Source: Bilabrum cf. latius (lineage: Eukaryota > Bigyra: Bicosoecida > Bigyra > Bicosoecida). Taken from it: DNA of 64,000 nt. The position numbers were made by a program, and so were the translations under genes. The stretch is taken from contig OZ237738.1 in assembly GCA_965178125.1 (NCBI GenBank), forward strand, positions 1,178,001-1,242,000. The letters are read 5' to 3'. The notes under the pieces were generated by a model, which made no database searches, was not told the origin of the DNA, and saw only the letters and a list, made by a program, of their open reading frames with translations. Positions 12,619 to 25,129 of this stretch are shown here, in pieces. How positions within the stretch are numbered: position 1 is the first letter of the stretch; every line of letters begins with the position of its first letter.

Positions 12619-15600
12619 ATGCGCATCGCTTTGTGTCTTCCGACCACGAGGCGAACCAAGTTCTCCGAGTCCAATGCAGTCAACGAGCTCCTGTTTGACA
12701 TCAGCTTCACTGTATCAGTCGCAAGTGCTCGGCTGGCCTTGGAGACATACTTTGCTTCGTGCGGGGACGCGACGGAATGCAGGTTTGGAGATCGCGTTGG
12801 AACTGTTGTGACCACGCTCACAGCCCTGTATGCTGTGGCACATGCATTGTTGGTGTACTCGAACCGCTTGCAAACCGAAGAGCTGGGTCACAACGTCTTG
12901 CTGTACCTGCTCATGGCTGGCAACGTCCTGTTTGGAGCGAACGCATTGCTCTGCTCCCCGGCACCGACAAAGATTGCCATGACCGATGATTCCAGTGGAG
13001 AAAGTATGGCATCTACTAGCTCCGTGCAGAACTGCCAGGCTCTTCTGGACCCCGAGTTCGAGTCCTCGACGTTCTACTGGGGGTACGCGGCCGCTGTGGC
13101 GGCGCAGTGCTTCGTGGTGACAGGCATGTTTCTGCGAGTGTGCTCCTTGCCGAAAGCGAGAGCGTGGGCATCCCACTACATCGTCGCATACGGCATAGCT
13201 GGCTTGCTGTGGGCGGTGATGGCAACCGTGGAGAATAGCACGGTTCGCCTGGTGACTGCGTGGGCATGGCCGGTGCTGTACGCTGGGCTGACGGTCCTGT
13301 CTACAAGGCCGGAAGTGGTCGTTCCGTCTCCGCTGCCTCGGCACCTTGCCGTGCGCAGCCGCAAGTTCTTCCTGGTGATGATGACACAGGTCCTGCAGGC
13401 CATGGTGCAGCCGACCCTTCGGTACGACGGCAGCTCCTACTCCCTTGCAGCGTGGGTGCTCGTGCTGCTCTTCGCCTTCAAGCTTCTCGTGTTCGACTTC
13501 GACAACGGGCACAGGGCCACTGGATTCACCGAGCCGATATGGATCGCAGAGGTGCTGTGGACTTTGTGCGGCTGGCTGCTGGCCATCGGCCTCACCGTGC
13601 TGGGCGCCACAGTCACTGCATCGCTGCGAGATGTCTCGCCGCACGATGAGTATCCACCTCTGGCCGAGCCCTTGCGCATGCAGCTTCGCTGGACCATGGC
13701 AGCTGCAGTGACGCTGTGTCTGCTGAGCACGTGCGGCATGCAGCTGGCGCTGAAGGGGTCGGGCAAGCACGTGAGGCGCCTTGGCAAGACCATGCGGCTG
13801 ATCGTCCGTGCATGCACTGCTCTGTTGTGCATGGCGAGTCCGCTGGCAATGCGCGGCGTGAGCATGGTGGGACAAGTGGCTGTTTTGGCAATGCTGGTGG
13901 TGCTGCAGGTGGGCATTGACATGTGGGCGCGGACAAGAGTGTCCACACTGAAAGGGACCAAGAACAATCGCAGCAGCTCGCACACTGGCAAGGATGGCAA
14001 TCCCCTGGTCGTGCATCCACCAACAGAGCTATGCGGCTGCTGCCTGGATGAGGCTGAGGAGGGCATCGATGAAGGCTCGAGCGCATGGTGCTGCGGCATG
14101 GACACCATGGGCTTGTGGATTGCATGGTGTTGCTGCAGCCCGAGTCCACACGTAGTTGAAGCACGCGATGAAGAGTCTCTGCTCGGTGACACAGGACTGA
14201 AGCGGAGAAATGGGAGTTCGTACGGCACTGCCTTGGCTGCGGATGACGCTGACGCAGGCAGCAGGAAACGGCCGCCTGTTTCGACCAGCAGAGCAACTGC
14301 CGATGGAGGCTACACGGCGCTGCCAGATCATGCTTCAAGCGCGGAGTCAGTGCGGCGCATGGTGCTGTGCTGCGGGCACGAGGCCGGGTGCCTGTCATCC
14401 ATGGCAGTGTGCTGGGACGCGTGCGACGCCTGGTACGCGGGTGCCATCGGTGCCGAGGGGGATGGAGACGGGACATCCGACGAGCAGAGTACCGCCACGA
14501 GCAGCAGGGAGATGAGAGCCGCTGCCAAGAAGTACCGACGGTTCCGGCAGGCTGTGAGGCGGTTTGTGGTGGGAGCCGTGGCGATGCGCCTTGACAGCGT
14601 GCTCAACCGCAGCAAGCAGCCTAACGGCAGCACGGGGGTATCAAACGGTCTAGTGGCACCCGATCCGACGTCGCGCCGACAGCAGAACGGGATGTAGCAC
14701 CATCGGCACGGCACGATAGGAGAAGGCAAGCAGTCGCTGGGCTCCAATGCGTCGCTGACCTCGCTGGATTCCGCCCACGGTTCTATGGGCGGCACACTCA
14801 GCGACGGTCCGATGCCAGGGCGGGATGCGTTGGGGCCAGACGGGGCAGTCCGAGGTGGTCGATCGCAGTCGAGGTATGTCGACGAATCCATCGGCGTGTC
14901 GGGGACTCGAGTGGCATATGATTCGGGCATCGATGACGGTGCTGACGTCCATCGCGACACGGGTGCTGGCTCTGATCATCGGCCGTCGTTGCGCCGCAGT
15001 GCAGTGGAGGCGCGACTGAGGGCGAGGGGCTCTGCGTCAGGCAGACTCCGGATCCCAGTGTCAGGAGGTAGCCCGCGGGGCTCGAGGCGGGGCACGCACT
15101 CGTGGTCACAGCGCACTCCCCCGCTGTCTCGCATCCCAGAGGACGGGCCCTAGCATGCCAATCTGACAGCGGGGACGGGCGGCAGTGTGGATCCGAGGTC
15201 GCTAGTGGGCGTGTCAGTGCCTGTGTCTCGGGCGGGCATGCTCGAGCCAGAAGGTGTACCGGGTGCTGGTGACACTGCTGCCGCGGAGGACGGCTGGGGC
15301 TCGATGCGCTCGTTCGGTTCACCGGGCTGGGGAACAGAGCGACTGGGCTCACGCGGTGTGACGAGTGGTGCATCCAGACCAGGGACTGGGACTGACGTTG
15401 GGGCAATCGGTGGTGTTCCCCCCGCCGGGCTTTCGCCCTCCACTGGCAGGTCGCTCGCAGATCGCCGTCGAAGCCTCCAGGTGACTCGATCATCGAGAGG
15501 GATCGGCTCGGGTGCATTGCACGCTGGTGCCTCCACCGCCGCTGGAGGTAGCACGCTGCTAGGAATACCAGCACGGGCCCGGCTTAGGGGCCGTAGAAAC

Positions 15601-15972
15601 AGCGTGTCTGGAGTGGGCGGCGCATTCATGCACGGCAATCGTCCGGAGAGCGGAAGGCTCCTGAGACGGGAGGCAGGTGTGGATATGGCGACCATGGCCG
15701 ACGTGCGGATTCGCATGGCCTTTGCAGCTATCGCAGGGGAAGCATCGTCGGACGGCAGTGTGCGTGATGGTGCGTCCAGCGGCGTATATAGGGGTGAAGG
15801 TGGCCAGGATGCTGGCAGGAGGTCCATTGGGAGCGGTGATACGGAGCCGGGGGAAGAAGGTGGGGCTGGTGGTCTGGCGGCTGCAGCGGAGGCATGGGGC
15901 TTCCCATTTGGGTCGCCTGCACCAGGTGGAGACGCGATGTCGCAGTCTTCCAACACGCTCTTCTACGAATGA
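12619..15972 (+). CDS. multi-pass membrane protein, LtrA-like N-domain, paralog 2
   Basis: A 1,117-residue protein, nearly identical to paralog 1 over the membrane domain. It has TAG at 14695, shared with paralog 1 at 10527, and at 15151, where the local sequence differs. The stop is TGA at 15970. The codon matching paralog 1's TAG at 9183 is CAG. The tail lacks two segments present in paralog 1 (the stretch after G-T-S-D, and part of the Ala/Gly-rich region before S-L-A-D-R-R). Reading-frame preservation and mostly synonymous or conservative changes indicate both copies are functional. Substrate and role are unknown. Confidence 0.75.
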
Positions 15973-16177
15973 ACCGAGATTGGGGTCGGCCTCAGAGCCT
16001 CAGGCTGGCACTCAGTCCATCTGGCTTGTCAAGTGTATCGGGTCTGGCGCGATGACGGTCTCGTGCTAAGTCTGATGCACCTGCCTATGAGGAGAATTGC
16101 ATGTATGCTCTTTGTTCATTTATCTTTATCCATGTTTCATGCAAGGCTGCCTCGCCGGTATGTAATCCGGAGCTAGA

Positions 16178-19100
16178 ATGTTGCGACCAACGGCAAGTCT
16201 TGCTTGTCGGTGCGACACTCACCGAATGAGTGGTCGAAGAAGTTCAGTATCCAGTGTGCGGCCAAGATGGGGGCGGAGAAGTTCAATTGATAAATGGCTG
16301 GCAGATCCCGAGAGTGTTGCAAGCGGGCTCTCGGGGTCGCACTCCGGGGCATAGGCCAATGCCGGTTCTCGAGCAATTGTGCACCGGAGAGGTAGTCTAT
16401 CGATGGCAGTCAGTGTCGTTGGAGATTCCGGCTCTAGTTTTAGTCGGCGTCGCAGCGTAGCTGTAGATGGCAATGATGCAGCATTTGCAGCTCGACAGAC
16501 TAGTCCGGTTCGGTTGAGTTTGGAATTGTCTCGTGGCACGGCAGGGAATGAAGTGAAACGAGTCGGGGCCGAATCAGGATTTACTCAAACTTCATTGCAT
16601 ACATCCAGTGAATCCTCACCTCGACTGCCAGATGTTAAGGGCAGAGGTAGCCCCGCTGTATCCCACAGCCACAAACCACAAAGTGCAAACTAGGCTAGTC
16701 ATGCAGAGGTTTTCTCAGTACCAGGTCAAGCTAGTTCGGTTTCCTAGTCTAATAAATCTTCGTAGCTCAGGGAGGCTGCAGCAGGTGAGGGCATTGCGGG
16801 CACATCCACCCCGTCAGAAAGGACTCCACGGAGCGACATTAGCGAGGCAGGCCACCCAATCCAGCATTCAGAGGGTGGCACGATGTCGACTGCAAGGGCC
16901 AATATCACCAACCATAGCGATAGCGCACTCGCACAAGCGACAAGACGGGAACGCGAAACAGCCTCGAGCGCCCAGCTTGAAGAGGAGACACTGCCAGTCG
17001 CAGCATCGGAGCATGCTGCCAGTGTCAAGAAGCACGACCCTCTGCCGCGTAGACAGCAAAAAGAAACGCCCAAGGACCATTTGGACAGCGATGTAGCAAA
17101 GGAACTCGAGATTGAGCCGCGCTCTGGCGGTGGAATGGAACCAACCTCTCCCTCACATTCACCCCACACTACGGCAATGTAGGTCGCACAGGCGTCGGCT
17201 TCGGCGGCGCCCAGCCATAGTTAGTCAACCAGCAGCACCAGCCAAGCAAAACTCGAGCAAGCCGATGCAAGACAAAGTCTATTTTCTAGCGAGCATGACA
17301 GTTTCTAGCATGAACCGCCTGCTGATGCTGTGTCAAGAGCAGCTGAACAAGGATCGACGCCTGGATAGACAGCCGCTGCTCCCCTCGATATGTCCCCGGG
17401 CGGCCCTGAGTCCAGCGGTTAGCCTGTTAGGGACTAGCCACTGGACTTCCCACAGGCCAAAACGGTGAAAGAGCCTGCCATTGGAAGAGCAGGTGAACTC
17501 GATGTACAAGTTGGGCTGCGCGACACCTCAGTCGAGGCTACTGCCCCCACATTGCCCACAGCGACCGACTCGCTGCAGGCCTAGATCGGGAAGCCGGACT
17601 TGAGGTAGGTGCAGGCTGTTGCCAATGGTGATATTAGGGTTACTGTGGCATAGGTGACAGATTCGTTACCATCAGAGCAGCCACCGGTATCAATGCCTGC
17701 CCCGCAGAGCACGTCATCTCTGGGAACTCCAAACCCAGGCAAATAGAAGACCCCGGGCCGCAGGCGCTCTGCAGCGTTTTCGCCCGGCACACAGGCTCTA
17801 GTGGAAGTACTGCGAGCCAAACCGTCTGCGCTGGACCATAAGCCCTTTATTTGGAAGCGAAGAGCCAAGGGGGGCCGCAGTGATGAGGGCGAGGGTGAGT
17901 CCAAAGCGGACAAGGCAAGGGACTGGCTTGCAGAGGCAGCACTGTTTGTCGGTGACATCTGCAAGGAGGCGGAAAATGAGGCCGCGGCCGAAACACAAGC
18001 GGTTCGTGAGTCTCTTAAGAGACGCGCCGAGTCAGGAGACTATGCTGCGGCGACGAGCGACTTGGGGAGCTCAGAAGCAGACGCAGATAGGGGCGTGCAC
18101 GAGACGGTTGCGCCAAGCAGCACTCCCGCTCACAGCGGCAACGGAATGAACAGACGCAGATCATCCGTGATACTCACGAAGGATATGCTCGCTGCTACCA
18201 TGGGAGAAATGGGCAGCCCTGCTGCTGAGGCTGTGGCGACCATGCAACGTGCAGCGAAGGCGTCAACGCCACTGCTAGAGGGCAACGGCTTTGGCATGGG
18301 AAGGAGAGGCAGCGGCGGCGCAGCGCGGCGGTTGTCGTCCGTGTTTGGGCATGATGCTTACGACGGCGAGGACAGCGACGATGAATGGCTGCTACCATCT
18401 AGGACAAGCGCAAGCCTGCGCCGCCGATTGGCCAGCAAGCCTCCTCGCCGAGACGACGATAGAGGGGCCCCGCTCCTCCAGCGTGCCGTAGCGGCAGCGA
18501 TTGAGAGGGGTGACGCTGGCGGTGGAGGAGAGAGCGAGAGCAGGAGCCAGGTACGAGCACCTCGTCATTCCTTCTTTGGTGCTGGTGATGACTCTAGAAG
18601 GCCCACACCAGCGGGTGGGACGCCTGCTGATGCCTCCGCTGCCAAGGGTGCGGGTCGTCACCTGCTCTCACCAGCTGCAGTCAAGGCGCTTCGGAGGCAA
18701 GCTCTCGCCCGAGCAGGGGCCACCGGCGCTGCACTACGCCGCAAGGCCGGCCGGCGAGGCAGCGGTCTCGGGGGAGACTTGTCGGCATCTTTTTTGGTGT
18801 CTTTAAAGGGAAGAGAGGATGGCACTCAGCTGCTCTCCAAGCTCGAGGGAAAAGCTGCTGACCTGTCGCTTGCGGATAATTAGGAGCAAGCAGAAGATCC
18901 CGACTTTGGGGAGGATGAGAGCAAAGAAGACACCGGGTCGGAATCGGACGAAGAGGGCATGCGAGCTGGGAGCCGCAGGCAGTCGCTCCCTACGGCAGGC
19001 ACCATCATGCTCGAGCACATGGGGGTGTCGGAAAGGCAAGCTAGGAAGATGACCCGCCCACCTCGTCCTGCCGCGAAGCCAAAACTAAAGCCGAAGCAAT

Positions 19101-22100
19101 CGAAAGGAGTGAAGCCCAGCTCAGATCCACAAGCGTAGCCTGGTCTTATAGCCGCAACAGGGGCAGCGGAAGGCTTGAGTCCCCATGTGTCTGCCAGCTC
19201 CGCAGCCTCAGGATCTTCTGACAGAGGACTTCCCACCGCAAGAGCAGACTCGCCAGTGGATCCGTCCGAATCCGGCTGGGGTCACGGATCTGCCACCGGG
19301 GATAGCTCAACGGGGGCGCGCGGTGCAGGCATGCCAAGCATGGCATCAGTACCGCAGCTTTCACCCCGGTCCGAGCCGGGTGGCGCAGGTGGCATTCATC
19401 AGAGCCCTGCCCATGGGCAGTAGGCCGAGTCAGCAGTTGATGTAACAGCAGTCGACTCGCCTCGCGGGCGAGGGGTCAGTGCTGGTTCTGGCGATTCGAC
19501 TGGCACGCCGAGGCCATAGGTATCAAAACCAGGCATCGTTGGCAGCCTGACTGCCGTGAGTTCCGTGTTTGGAGATGGCTCGCTGCATTCTGGTGCCGAC
19601 CTTCCGCAGCCAGGGCAGTACGACGGGCTTCGCGCAAGGTAGTCATAGGACAGCACTGGCAAGGAATCTGTAGCTCATTCCAGCATTCACGACCCAGGCA
19701 GTCAAAACGATGATGCCACCGATGGTAGAGCCCATGGTGCTAGCAAGGACACAGCTGCTGCGCCTGCTACCAAGTAGCCGAGGCGCCGCTCCAGCATGCA
19801 AGCTGGCTGGCTGCGAGATGGAACCACGGACGCCGAGATCGTGGCTGCGGCAGAACGCCGTGCCAGGGAACAAGTCACCAGGGTCCTTGCGAAGCATGGC
19901 AAGGAAGGAGCGAGGCGTGCCTCCATGGACGCCAGTGCGCTCTAGGCCGAAGACGCTCGAGAGGAGGCTGATCTGAACCGCAGGCTGGCCGCTAGAGAGG
20001 AGCGAAAGAGGAGGGAAGGATTGAAGATGGGTAGGAAGGGCAAGAACAAGACAGGTGGGCCTGCCATGCGCAGCCCCTTCGGGCAGGGTGCGAGGTCTGT
20101 TGCCAGCCTTGCAGACGCACAGTCGATCGCCTAGGAGAGCAGGGATATCGCGGCTGCCTCCAAGGCATCTGCTGCTGATGCCAGTGATGGCGTCCACACC
20201 GGGATTCCCGGATCGCGTGGCGGCGAGGAGCAGCAGCACAGGTAGCAGGTAGATACCGCCAGGTCCCGACCTGCATCTAAGGCCAGTGCACGCAGCCGCA
20301 AATCAACATCTCGCAGCGGTAGGCGCGGGCGCAGCAGGGGTAAATCGCCGAGGAGATCAAAGAAAAAGGCAAGGTCACCGCGCCCACCCTTGACTCCACG
20401 TGCGTCTGCCAGGGCCAGAAAGCTGTGGGGCAAGCTGCGGCAATACATACTTGATGCGCAGCCTGCGGTGTAGCACCTCGTGGCCCTGCTTGAAGCGCGT
20501 CGTATCGCGCGCGAGGCTGTGGCAGAGGGCCGTGTAAAGCTGGAGGTGGATGAGGAGGACGACGAGCCCAGTATCCTCAAGCAGGGCGACCTCGTGTTTT
20601 ACACCAGCGCCTCGCTGGCAGCTAGGCGAAGGCTCGGTAACCATCCTGCGATCCTCGAGGCCATTCGGTCGCACTGGCAGGCCCTCGTCGGGTACAAGCC
20701 GGAGGGACACCGGTACATGGAGCAGGAAGAATACCTTAGGTACTTCCTCATGCTGCACCAACGGCTTGTTCCCGAAGTGCCAGAGGACGAGGCACGGACG
20801 GTGATTGCCGCAGAGTGGGTGAAGGACGCCAAGGGCGCAGACCGAATGGACTACGCGTCCTTCCACTCCGCGCTGTTCGAAGTTCTCGACACTTTCACTG
20901 CATCGATCGACCTGGAAGAATACCTGGATCTCTCGGATGAGTACCAAGAGGTCGCCGAGGATCTTGGGGAGCAGCTTGAATAGGAGTATGAGAAGAGGGC
21001 AACGACGCCAGAGCCGGCACCCGCGCCAGCCCCTGCCCCTGCTCCTGCTCCTGCACCAGCCCCCGCAGCATCTCCCCGTCCGAAGACACCCGAGGTTGTG
21101 CCAGCGAAGAAGACCCGACCGAAGAAGCAGGCGACTGTGGGTCGGGACCCATTCGCATACCAGCCGCCCCGACCAAAGCGATAGCCCCGTGAGGCCAAGC
21201 CACCCCCCAAGCGCATCCTGAGGGCGCGCAAGAAGCGGCCCACCTCTGCTGACAGGGGCCTGAACGTGAAGAAACACCACGACCCGCTGTGGGAAGAGAG
21301 GTTCCGCTTGGAGGCGCCGCGCATCTGGTCGCCCTACTTCCACGTGCCTAGTCTCAAGGAGCAGCTCAGATGCATGCAGCTGGCCTTCCAGTTCGACCCG
21401 GACGATCCCACAGGAGCAAAGAGGGCAGCCAGGGGTACTGCAGGGCAAACGGGAGCATCCATTACCACCCCAAGCATGGATGACGACATTTTTTCGGGCG
21501 TCAAAGCGGGCGATGCCGCGTTTGTCCCTGGTCTGGTTGCCATGTCGAGCATGAGGACGGGCGGTGCGGGGGCGCTGCAAGGCTCGCGCACCCTGCCCTC
21601 GCATTTAAAGCGGCGCAACCGAAGGCGGGCATCGCAGCCGGGCATGAGCAGCGTAAGCAGTCTAGCGACACTGAGCGCCCCGAGTGGCGTGCCTAGCTAT
21701 GCCCTTCACGACGAGCTCGTCAGGCACTCCCGGCAGCTGGAGCAGCAGCTCGACCTGGCACTTGACAGCATCATTCAGTCCCAGCAGCGCCAGAAAGCGG
21801 AGGCCCTGTACGGACGAGGAGCTAATGTCCTCCCGGGCGATCCATCACCGGCACACATTGACGGCCTTGCCAGCCTGGCGGGTGATCCAGCCTTTGGTGG
21901 CGGCAAGGGTGATGTGGGAGGTGGCGGTCATGGACGGCGACCGCTGCTTAGCGAGGCATTGTTTGGGATAGAAAGGGTCGGTTCTTCTAGTGCGAGCAAC
22001 AAGGTGATGCGTGGCGTGCTAAGCTCCAGCTTGCAGCGAATTCGACAGGGAACGTCGGATGGCTTGCCGGCTGGCGTCTCGTTCGATGATCTCCCGCCCG

Positions 22101-23524
22101 GTGGGGAGGATGGCACAGGGTCGGGCACTCATGCGGCCGGGAGCTATTCGCCGTCATCACCAGCTGGAGCCGGTTTCGGCTGGGCAGCCAATCGTGCCGG
22201 CCTTGAGAGCGCAGGACTGCTAGGGCTGGCAACTGGCGGCACTGGGGGAGGTTTGAGTGGGCTGTCTCCTGCCGCTGCTGGAAGGCGCCCAGCAACGCAC
22301 CACGGCGGCATGCCAAGCAGCTAGAAAGCCAGAGCCCCGACGGTGCTGCACCTTGGTGTCATGCCGCCGTACCTGTGGCTGCCACAGGAAGTGATGGAGT
22401 GGCGGGAAGGCCGACTCACCGACACACTCGGAGCCACGCTGCCCCACAACGGAAGAGACTTTGAGGCAGCCGCAGTGGAAGCCACGGCTGGCAGGAAGTG
22501 GGCCAGGACAAGAGTAAACCACCACCATCGCCCAGGTTCAACTCCCTACAGCGATCACATTCAGAGGTTGCTTCGGACGAGGGAGTAGAAGGAGCGGGCA
22601 CGGCTCGCCAGCTCTGCGAGCTCGGGCAAGCTTGTCAGTGGTGGCACTTCAGCTGCTGCTGCTACGAAGGGGCATCCCAAGCGCAGGGCCCGGGCAAGCG
22701 ACGCCATGGCATTCGAGCCAGACGGTGGTGCTCAAGTAGCGGGTGCGGATGCGGACGGAAAGGACTAGCAGCCGGCGCACGGCAGGCGCGGTAAGCGAAG
22801 GGCCAGCATAGTGGGGGCAAGGCGCGGCAGCGTCTCTCTGTCTGTGCTGTCTGGTACGAGCTCCTAGGGAGGCCGGGAAGAGGGCAGGGTCTGGGCTGAG
22901 AAGCGAAGGACTCTGTCTTCGTCGCTCGCAGCGAGGAACTCGGACAAGGCGGCGGACCTGATCGACTCCCTTGCCAGGCACGCCTCTCGAAGGGACCTCA
23001 AGTCTGGCGGCGCTGGGACGCATGGCAGCCCTGCTGCCGGCATGGCGCGGACATGGTCTCCAGGGAATAAGGCCTTGGTTGCGGGCGTGCCAGCGGGTCA
23101 GAGCCTGCTGTATGCCGCCACGGCGCGGCGCTCTGCAGAGCCCATGCCGGAGGACATGGTGCACGCGCCGCAGCACAAGCCCATGCGGAGCACAAGTGGC
23201 GCACTCGGCGCGCTTCTGCCCAAGACCACGGCTACGCGGCCGCCCAAGTCCCCGATGTTCCGAAGCCGTGCTGGAATCTCGCCGCGGTCGATCGGGTCGC
23301 CCCGCCGAGACGGCTCCTCGGCGCGCACAAACATGTCGTCAAGGTCGACGGCGAGGTCGGGGCTTGGCAGCAGCAGGCGCAGCCGGCTGGCGGCATCGGG
23401 TGCTCTGGCCCAGGGGTAGGGGCCGCTGCGGACCTCCGGGGAGCTCGTGTTCGTGAGGCTGGAGGAGTCGTTTGATGGCCCCGCGCGACCCATGGGAGCC
23501 ACAGGCGGGGCGGGGCTCGTGTAA
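16178..23524 (+). CDS. giant disordered protein (2,448 residues) with one ordered domain
   Basis: From ATG 16178 to TAA 23522 the frame contains about thirty TAG codons and no TAA or TGA. A TAA lies in frame 15 bases before the chosen ATG. Most of the protein is Ser, Ala, Gly, Arg and Pro-rich, including a Pro-Ala run near 21010-21070. An ordered block is encoded at about 20430-20980: a helical region containing Y-M-E-Q-E-E-Y-L-R-Y and D-Y-A-S-F-H-S-A-L-F, which looks like a divergent EF-hand-type helical domain seen in large flagellate proteins. That assignment is my inference. A second conserved-looking block near 21250-21390 begins K-K-H-H-D-P-L-W-E-E-R. Function unknown. Confidence 0.65.
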
Positions 23525-23821
23525 GTTAATCCACAGGCAAGCTCTGTTAGCCAGCTCGTGCCAGATTGAGATGGTTATGGCGGGCCCCAACACACTTACT
23601 TTATTCATCTCTATGGATCCTCTTCACGAAGTTGGACGTAAGTCTTCGCACACATCCATATGGATGCACATAAGCTTTCCTGGGTATAGCCTATCGCGTA
23701 TCGTCCCACCGCCGTTCGGTGTGGAAGTGCGAAGATAACTACAAGGAAACTTGGCGCGAGTATGATAGTGAATAGTGTAAATGTTCGTCAACAACTTGAG
23801 CTCACCCAGGTACAGGGCGAG

Positions 23822-25129
23822 TCACCTGCATTCGCCATCGCCATCGCCCGCGACCAACGAATGCCCCCTGGCGGCAGCGGCACCCTTCCACAAAACGAGA
23901 GCCCGCACGCGCCCGGCCGGCCGCCCCCGGTGCCGCCACCCAAACCCATATCGCCGCCCCAGCCCCCTCAAATGAGCCACGCTCCCCACCACCTTGCTCC
24001 TGCCTGACCTCTCGTCTCGGTACTCCACTCCGCTCGCCTCCAAGTCCTCAAGCACCTCCACCACCTTGGCATACTTGCTCATCGTGATGGTGGCGGCCTG
24101 ACGCGGGGTCTGCCCCAACCCGTTTCGGGGCGTGACCCCAGCCCCATACCACGCCAGCAGAGCCACCATTTCTGCCCATCCAGATCTGGCAGCGACGTGC
24201 ATGGCCGTATCGCCGTTCAGAGGGTCTTCCCAGTCGAGATCAAGCTCCTCCTCCTGATCATCGTCGTGGGTCTGCCCACTGGCGGCAAATCTGCCGGCTC
24301 GTTGACTAGATGTAACAGCCAAGGGTGTTCCGAGCACGACGCTGGCGTCATGCTGGTTGCCCCAAGCGGTTGAGCAGCCGTCATACATGAAGAAAAAGTC
24401 CTCCGCCGGCGGCGCGCTCGCGACTCCCGGCGGAGTGCTGGATGCGTGTGGTACCACTGGGCCGCTTGTTCCCTCGCCGCTTGTTCCCTCACCGCTTGTT
24501 CCCTCACCGCTCCCCGCGAGCCCTCGGATGCTCCGCCTCGCCTCGAGCAGAGCGTCCACCCCGTCAGACGCGGTGGCCTCCATCCCCGCCATGAGCGCAC
24601 TCGTCACACCCTTCCCGCTGACTTCGTTGGGGTCGCTCGCGCCCGAGGCGAGCAGGATGCGGACGCACTCGGGGGAGTTGGCGGCCACCGCGGCGGCGAG
24701 GGGTCCGTCGGTTCCGCTATGCCGGCGCCGCGCACGATGCTCCGCCAGGTCGCCTGCGAGCCGAAGCAGCAGCCGCAGCATGCCGGGCTGTTTTCTTCCT
24801 GCGGCCAGGGCCAGCAGGCTCTTCGTTCTACCCGTGCCAGTGGCCTCCCGGGACCCTAGGATCGCGCTCCGCAGCTCCTGCCACCTCGGGTTAGAGGCCA
24901 CAAGAGAGGGCGAGACGCAGCCCGTGGCGACCGCCGTCATATCGATTCCGAATCCACGGAGCAGGGCAACGGCTTGGCGGAGCAGGGGCACCTCGTCGTC
25001 GGGATCCACCACCCTGCCTGCCCCGCCGATGAGCGAGCGCACCGCGGCCGGAGCAGCTGCCTCGCTGGTGCGGGCGCTCACACGGTCTGAGCCAGCACTA
25101 GCCGCCCGCACGCTCTGACTGGTACGCAT
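23822..25129 (-). CDS. ankyrin-repeat protein
   Basis: From ATG at 25129 to TGA at 23822, 435 residues; the frame also stays open upstream past 25210, so an upstream exon is possible. Ankyrin-like repeats are visible in two blocks: around L-L-A-L-A-A-G...L-R-L-L-L and P-L-A-A-A-V-A-A-N-S-P-E-C-V-R-I-L-L, and later G-D-T-A-M-H-V-A-A-R-S-G-W. Between them lies an acidic Ser-rich linker with three copies of G-E-G-T-S, encoded by a 15-base tandem repeat near 24470-24510. The C-terminus is Arg/Gly-rich. Ankyrin repeats bind proteins; the partner is unknown. No TAG codon falls in this gene. Confidence 0.7.
   Translation of the reverse strand: MRTSQSVRAASAGSDRVSARTSEAAAPAAVRSLIGGAGRVVDPDDEVPLLRQAVALLRGFGIDMTAVATGCVSPSLVASNPRWQELRSAILGSREATGTGRTKSLLALAAGRKQPGMLRLLLRLAGDLAEHRARRRHSGTDGPLAAAVAANSPECVRILLASGASDPNEVSGKGVTSALMAGMEATASDGVDALLEARRSIRGLAGSGEGTSGEGTSGEGTSGPVVPHASSTPPGVASAPPAEDFFFMYDGCSTAWGNQHDASVVLGTPLAVTSSQRAGRFAASGQTHDDDQEEELDLDWEDPLNGDTAMHVAARSGWAEMVALLAWYGAGVTPRNGLGQTPRQAATITMSKYAKVVEVLEDLEASGVEYRDERSGRSKVVGSVAHLRGLGRRYGFGWRHRGRPAGRVRALVLWKGAAAARGHSLVAGDGDGECR

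Larger units (their letters stand above)
8233..15972 (+). repeat. tandem gene duplication, offset 4,225 bp
   Basis: The sequence from 8233 recurs from 12458, beginning with the same A-C-C-C-G-A-G-T start and continuing through the whole gene to the TGA codons at 11982 and 15970. Identity is very high through the membrane domain and drops to blocks with small insertions and deletions in the C-terminal half. The intervening 11985-12457 is unique. Confidence 0.93.
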
